This document shows, piece by piece, positions 8,000-10,590 of a stretch of DNA of 10,590 nt (within the stretch, counting starts at the first letter, position 1; every line of letters begins with the position of its first letter). Source of the stretch: Verrucomicrobiales bacterium (GTDB lineage: Bacteria; Verrucomicrobiota; Verrucomicrobiia; Limisphaerales; UBA11320); contig DMJJ01000429.1 of NCBI GenBank assembly GCA_003452185.1, forward strand, positions 1-10,590, written 5' to 3'. Position numbers and translations under genes: made by a program. The notes beneath the pieces were generated by a model. That model was not told the DNA's origin. It worked only from the letters and a program-made list of their open reading frames with translations, and ran no database searches.

Positions 8000-8167
8000 G
8001 GCTCTCCCCGCGCTTCCGGGAAAACGCACTCGGAGGCTATAAGCCAGGGGCCAAGACATGCACGGGCCCCGCAGGAAGTCGCCACGACGTCGACAGGGCT
8101 CTATCTATCTGTGGCTCAATCCCGCCCCAAGTCAAATGCCGAGCCACCGCGGCAACACCCGGTCGGG
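8000..8167 (-). other. Gap between the HtrA-like pair and the M36 gene, with possible weak regulatory signals
   Basis: This is about 170 nt if the M36 gene starts at 7999, or 108 nt if it starts at 8059. On the minus strand there is a small stem (TGCCG…CGGCA, plus positions 8137-8154, 8-nt loop) followed only by ATTT, too weak to call a terminator. Next comes TTGACT (8135-8130), a good -35 match, but no convincing -10 at the right spacing: ACAGAT follows after 17 nt. The M36 gene may have its own promoter here or be read through from the HtrA-like genes; the sequence does not decide. Confidence 0.3.
8002..8009 (-). promoter_or_regulatory. Probable ribosome binding site deciding the M36 protease start
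   Basis: GGGGAGAG ends just before the ATG at 7999, with the GGAG core about 4 nt upstream. That spacing is slightly short. The alternative ATG at 8059 has only a GC-rich GCGGGG stretch upstream. The ATG at 7999 also begins directly with a charged-then-hydrophobic signal peptide, so I favour it. Confidence 0.4.
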
Positions 8168-9658
8168 TCAATGCTTGCGGACGAGCCGATCCTGGGAGAT
8201 CCCGTATCGATCGAGAACCCGCTGGGTCGCCTCGGCCGTCCCGTTGGCGCTGAGGACCATTTTGCGGACGGAATCGCCCCGCATGTACTCAATCACATGG
8301 AATCCTTCCACGGGGGACTTGAGCGCTTCCTCGAGGTCGGTCAGGCGGCTGATGGTCTTCCCGTTGAGCTTGTCGACCACGAGAAGGCGCAGGTCCTGGT
8401 AGCCGAGGGTGTAGGGATCGGGCAGGATCGAGGAGAGAATCACCAGGGCGGGGCGATCCTTGCTCGGCGCCTCGTTGTTGTAGTAGTTGAGGCGGAACGG
8501 GGCGCGGCGCTTCCAGTCATCCCCCCACGCCCTGAGGTACTGGTTGGAGAGCGGCTGGAAGACGAGCCCGCCCACGATAAGGTACTCGGGCTCCTGGTCG
8601 AACAGGTAATCCGGCATGAGGCGGGTTTCAAAGTCGGCCTTCGGGAGCCGATAGGCCACATCGACCGATTTTCCCTCGCGCCAGACCTTGATCCGGACCT
8701 CCTCCCCCGCCCAATGGTTGCGGGTGGCCAGGTTCTCGAGTAGCAGGTGCCCGTACATCGGGTCGTGGTAATTCCCCTGGGAGTCGATCTCGAACCCGTC
8801 GACCTCCAGGATCAGGTCATGGGGGCGGATGAGGTTGGTCTGCCCGAGCTCGTGGGCCCCCTCGATGACCACCACGCCGCGCGGTTCCCCGGTGAAGCCG
8901 AGGTATTGGTGCACCGCCGGGTTCTCGCTGGGTTGCCAGACAAAATCAAAGTAGCCGAGGCCCCGGTACGTCCCCTTCTTTCGAGAATCGAGGGCGAACC
9001 GGATGAACGGGGCCGGGGTGGCGACGCACAGGTTTCGTGTCTGGGAGGTGACCAGGCCGGCAAAGCGGTTTCCAACCATGACCGGCTCCCCCCATCCAAC
9101 CCCGTTGATCTCGGAGGAGAGCTCCACCTGGGCGTGCTGGACGAAGCTCAGCTTCGCATCGGTCGACATGAACTGGTTGAACTCGGCCTTCCGGACCTCC
9201 ATGTTGCCGCTCCTCCAGCGATGGATCTGAAAATCATCCTTCGAGGTAAGCTTCGGGGCGAAATCAACCGGCCGCACCCCCTTCCAAAACTCGGCCTCCC
9301 CGGTTCCAACCAGGGCGAGGTTCGCGTGGTAATCGATCCAGGTCACCGTGGCCTCCCACCACTTTCCCCGCCCCCCCCGCTGCACGCGGATGAGGGTTCG
9401 CTCGGAAAGCCCGTCGGCCGTGGTCAGGATCTCGGAAGTGCTGACGATGATCCCGCTCTTGTGGACAGAGCCGCTTCCGCGGTTCCAGGGAGTCTGATAG
9501 TCGTATTGCTTCCGGTTGACCTCGAGCTCGACGAGGGAGTCCTGCAGCAGGGCGCCGCCCGGCTCGCGGGAGGAGGAGGAAGCCCCGGCCCGGGGCGCCG
9601 GGAGCAGGGCCGCGATCAGGGTGAGGAGGCAGATGGGGGCCGTGAGTCGGAGGATCAT
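8168..9658 (-). CDS. Secreted HtrA/Deg-like PDZ protein with degenerate catalytic triad (probable pseudoprotease)
   Basis: A 496-residue protein with a clear signal peptide (MILRLTAPICLLTLIAALLP, likely cut after …PRAGA, about residue 26). It has the domain order of its upstream neighbour: trypsin-like domain (about 35-225), PDZ (about 228-338) and a second PDZ-like domain (about 355-470) carrying YLIVGGLVFQPLSNQYLR. Both proteins end alike (RYGISQDRL here, SYGIAKDRRL upstream), so they look like diverged tandem duplicates. Aligned by eye to active Deg proteases, the His segment TNAH is TTAD (D82), the Asp segment D-(I/L)-A-L is N-L-A-L (N112), and the Ser segment INPGNSGGPV is INGVGWGEPV (W189 at the serine). 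All three catalytic residues are therefore probably lost, while the fold and PDZ domains are kept. The reading frame is intact, which argues for a maintained non-catalytic role, such as regulating or scaffolding the upstream protease, rather than decay. The start at 9658 is supported by an AAGGA site and the ATGA overlap. Confidence 0.93.
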   Translation of the reverse strand: MILRLTAPICLLTLIAALLPAPRAGASSSSREPGGALLQDSLVELEVNRKQYDYQTPWNRGSGSVHKSGIIVSTSEILTTADGLSERTLIRVQRGGRGKWWEATVTWIDYHANLALVGTGEAEFWKGVRPVDFAPKLTSKDDFQIHRWRSGNMEVRKAEFNQFMSTDAKLSFVQHAQVELSSEINGVGWGEPVMVGNRFAGLVTSQTRNLCVATPAPFIRFALDSRKKGTYRGLGYFDFVWQPSENPAVHQYLGFTGEPRGVVVIEGAHELGQTNLIRPHDLILEVDGFEIDSQGNYHDPMYGHLLLENLATRNHWAGEEVRIKVWREGKSVDVAYRLPKADFETRLMPDYLFDQEPEYLIVGGLVFQPLSNQYLRAWGDDWKRRAPFRLNYYNNEAPSKDRPALVILSSILPDPYTLGYQDLRLLVVDKLNGKTISRLTDLEEALKSPVEGFHVIEYMRGDSVRKMVLSANGTAEATQRVLDRYGISQDRLVRKH

Positions 9659-10590
9659 AGGCGGCGGTCCTTGGCGATGCCGTAGCTCTTCAGGATTTCA
9701 GGATTGGCACGGTCGGCTTCCGGCCGGGAGAGACATTCAATGCCGTTGTTCGGTAGGAACTCGATCACGTGCTGCTGGTTGGTGCCGGAGCCGAATGCGG
9801 CGATGACATCCTCCAGCCGGTTGATCGGCCTGCCGTTGATCCGGTTCACGAGGGTCCGGCCCTGGACCTTCAGGTTGGCATTCACGGGATGGGAGAGGGT
9901 GGTGGCGAGGATCACCGCCTCGGGCCGGGAGTTCTCGGGATGTTCGGTCCGCCGGTAATAAAGCTCATAAACGAGCTCGGCGTTGGCGGAGTCGGTCCAG
10001 TTTCGGCCGAAGGTCTTGAGGTAGTCGACGCTGAGCGGGGTGAAGACCAGCCCTCCGTAGACGAAGTACCGGGGGGGAACGTCGTACTGGTTGCTGAGCA
10101 CCCGCTCGGTGTCGTTGGTCCCCATCGGGACCTGGACGGTCCTGGAGGCCCCGGCCCGCCAGACCTCCATTTCGACCTTCTCCCCGACCTGGGCCCCCTG
10201 GAGAGCGGCGGTCATGTGAAGCCGGTTGCCGTCGTAGAGGATGGTCGCATCGCTCCCGACCTCGTAGCCCGCCACCTTCAGCAGGACGTCGTCCTCCTCC
10301 AGGATCCCCTTGGCGGAGGACATCGGCATGATCGAGTCGATGCGTGCGCCGGACCCGTTCTCCGCCAGCTTGAGAAAGGCACGGTGGGCCGGGTTCTGGA
10401 GGGGCGTGACGCGGATCCCCGCCAGCGGGAACCCGTCGTATCGGCCGTCGTCGATGTCCTTCAGGAAGTGCTGGATGATGGGCGGGGGGATGAAGAAACC
10501 TGTGTTCTCGAGGCCGGGCATCCCCTGGAATGCGACCCCGACCACGGCGTCCTCCTGGATGACGGGGCCGCCGCTGTTGCCGGGGTTGAT
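9655..10590 (-). CDS. DegP/HtrA-like serine protease with two PDZ domains (5' end missing, cut by window edge)
   Basis: This is the C-terminal 311 residues of an S1C (HtrA/DegP/Deg) protease, running off the right edge. The first visible residues are INPGNSGGPV, which contain the catalytic serine (residue 6 of the fragment, codon 10575-10573), followed by VVGVAFQG and NTGFFIPPP, the usual last strands of the chymotrypsin-like domain. A PDZ domain spans about residues 51-157 (…GARIDSIMPMSSAKGILEEDDVLLKVAGYEV…). A second PDZ-like domain at about 172-290 begins YFVYGGLVFTPLSVDYLK, the hallmark of the PDZ_3-type domain of plant Deg9-like proteases. The family is cell-envelope or organelle proteases that cut misfolded proteins; the exact substrate is unknown. 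The His and Asp of the triad and any signal peptide lie outside the window, so activity is inferred from the Ser motif. An in-frame GTG at 10545 is internal to the domain and is not the start. The stop TGA (9657-9655) overlaps the next gene's ATG. Confidence 0.93.
   Translation of the reverse strand: MNPGNSGGPVIQEDAVVGVAFQGMPGLENTGFFIPPPIIQHFLKDIDDGRYDGFPLAGIRVTPLQNPAHRAFLKLAENGSGARIDSIMPMSSAKGILEEDDVLLKVAGYEVGSDATILYDGNRLHMTAALQGAQVGEKVEMEVWRAGASRTVQVPMGTNDTERVLSNQYDVPPRYFVYGGLVFTPLSVDYLKTFGRNWTDSANAELVYELYYRRTEHPENSRPEAVILATTLSHPVNANLKVQGRTLVNRINGRPINRLEDVIAAFGSGTNQQHVIEFLPNNGIECLSRPEADRANPEILKSYGIAKDRRL
9668..9672 (-). promoter_or_regulatory. Ribosome binding site of the degenerate HtrA-like gene
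   Basis: AAGGA lies 9 nt upstream of the ATG at 9658, inside the last codons of the upstream protease gene. Together with the ATGA stop/start overlap it fixes this start and indicates coupled translation of the two HtrA-like proteins. Confidence 0.6.

Noticed and set aside
1..10590. CRISPR arrays, insertion sequences, tRNA or rRNA genes
   Set aside because: No regularly spaced identical repeats, transposase motifs, terminal inverted repeats, cloverleaf or rRNA-like sequence seen on either strand.

Overview
The window is GC-rich and almost fully coding. All three genes I can support lie on the minus strand and read leftward. The most likely source is a bacterium of the Verrucomicrobiota, or a related PVC lineage. 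I base this on the giant secreted protein, which combines an M36 protease with Calx-beta, DUF11, lamin-tail and FN3-like modules and ends in a short C-terminal domain (…YQLEAS…W…DP…RYYRIRGL) of a style I associate with that phylum. This is pattern recognition, not a database match.

Layout in the direction of transcription. (1) 10590→9655: the 3' part of a DegP/HtrA-like serine protease gene. The window edge cuts it just before the catalytic-serine motif INPGNSGGP; two PDZ regions follow. (2) 9658→8168: a complete HtrA-like paralogue with a signal peptide, overlapping gene 1 by 4 bp (ATGA). It has the same fold order, but all three positions of the catalytic triad appear substituted, so it looks like a pseudoprotease. 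(3) After a short gap, 7999→365: a secreted fungalysin (M36) metalloprotease of about 2544 residues. Its zinc site (HEYAH plus GEGWSDF) is intact, and about 1800 residues of tandem and nested adhesion-type domains follow. (4) 364→1: a non-coding stretch with a candidate terminator for the M36 gene and, just beyond it, a candidate promoter for whatever lies off the left edge.

The HtrA-like pair is clearly one transcriptional and translational unit. Its Deg9-like architecture (protease, PDZ, then a PDZ_3-like domain marked by GGLVF.PLS..YL) suggests an envelope protease working with an inactive partner. Whether the pair acts on, or is co-expressed with, the large M36 protein is only suggested by adjacency and shared orientation.

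The two strongest points for follow-up are the active/inactive HtrA pair and the nested-domain construction of the giant protease. In the latter, one recurring Ig-like domain appears twice, each time split by a different inserted module, and an FN3-like domain is split by a third.
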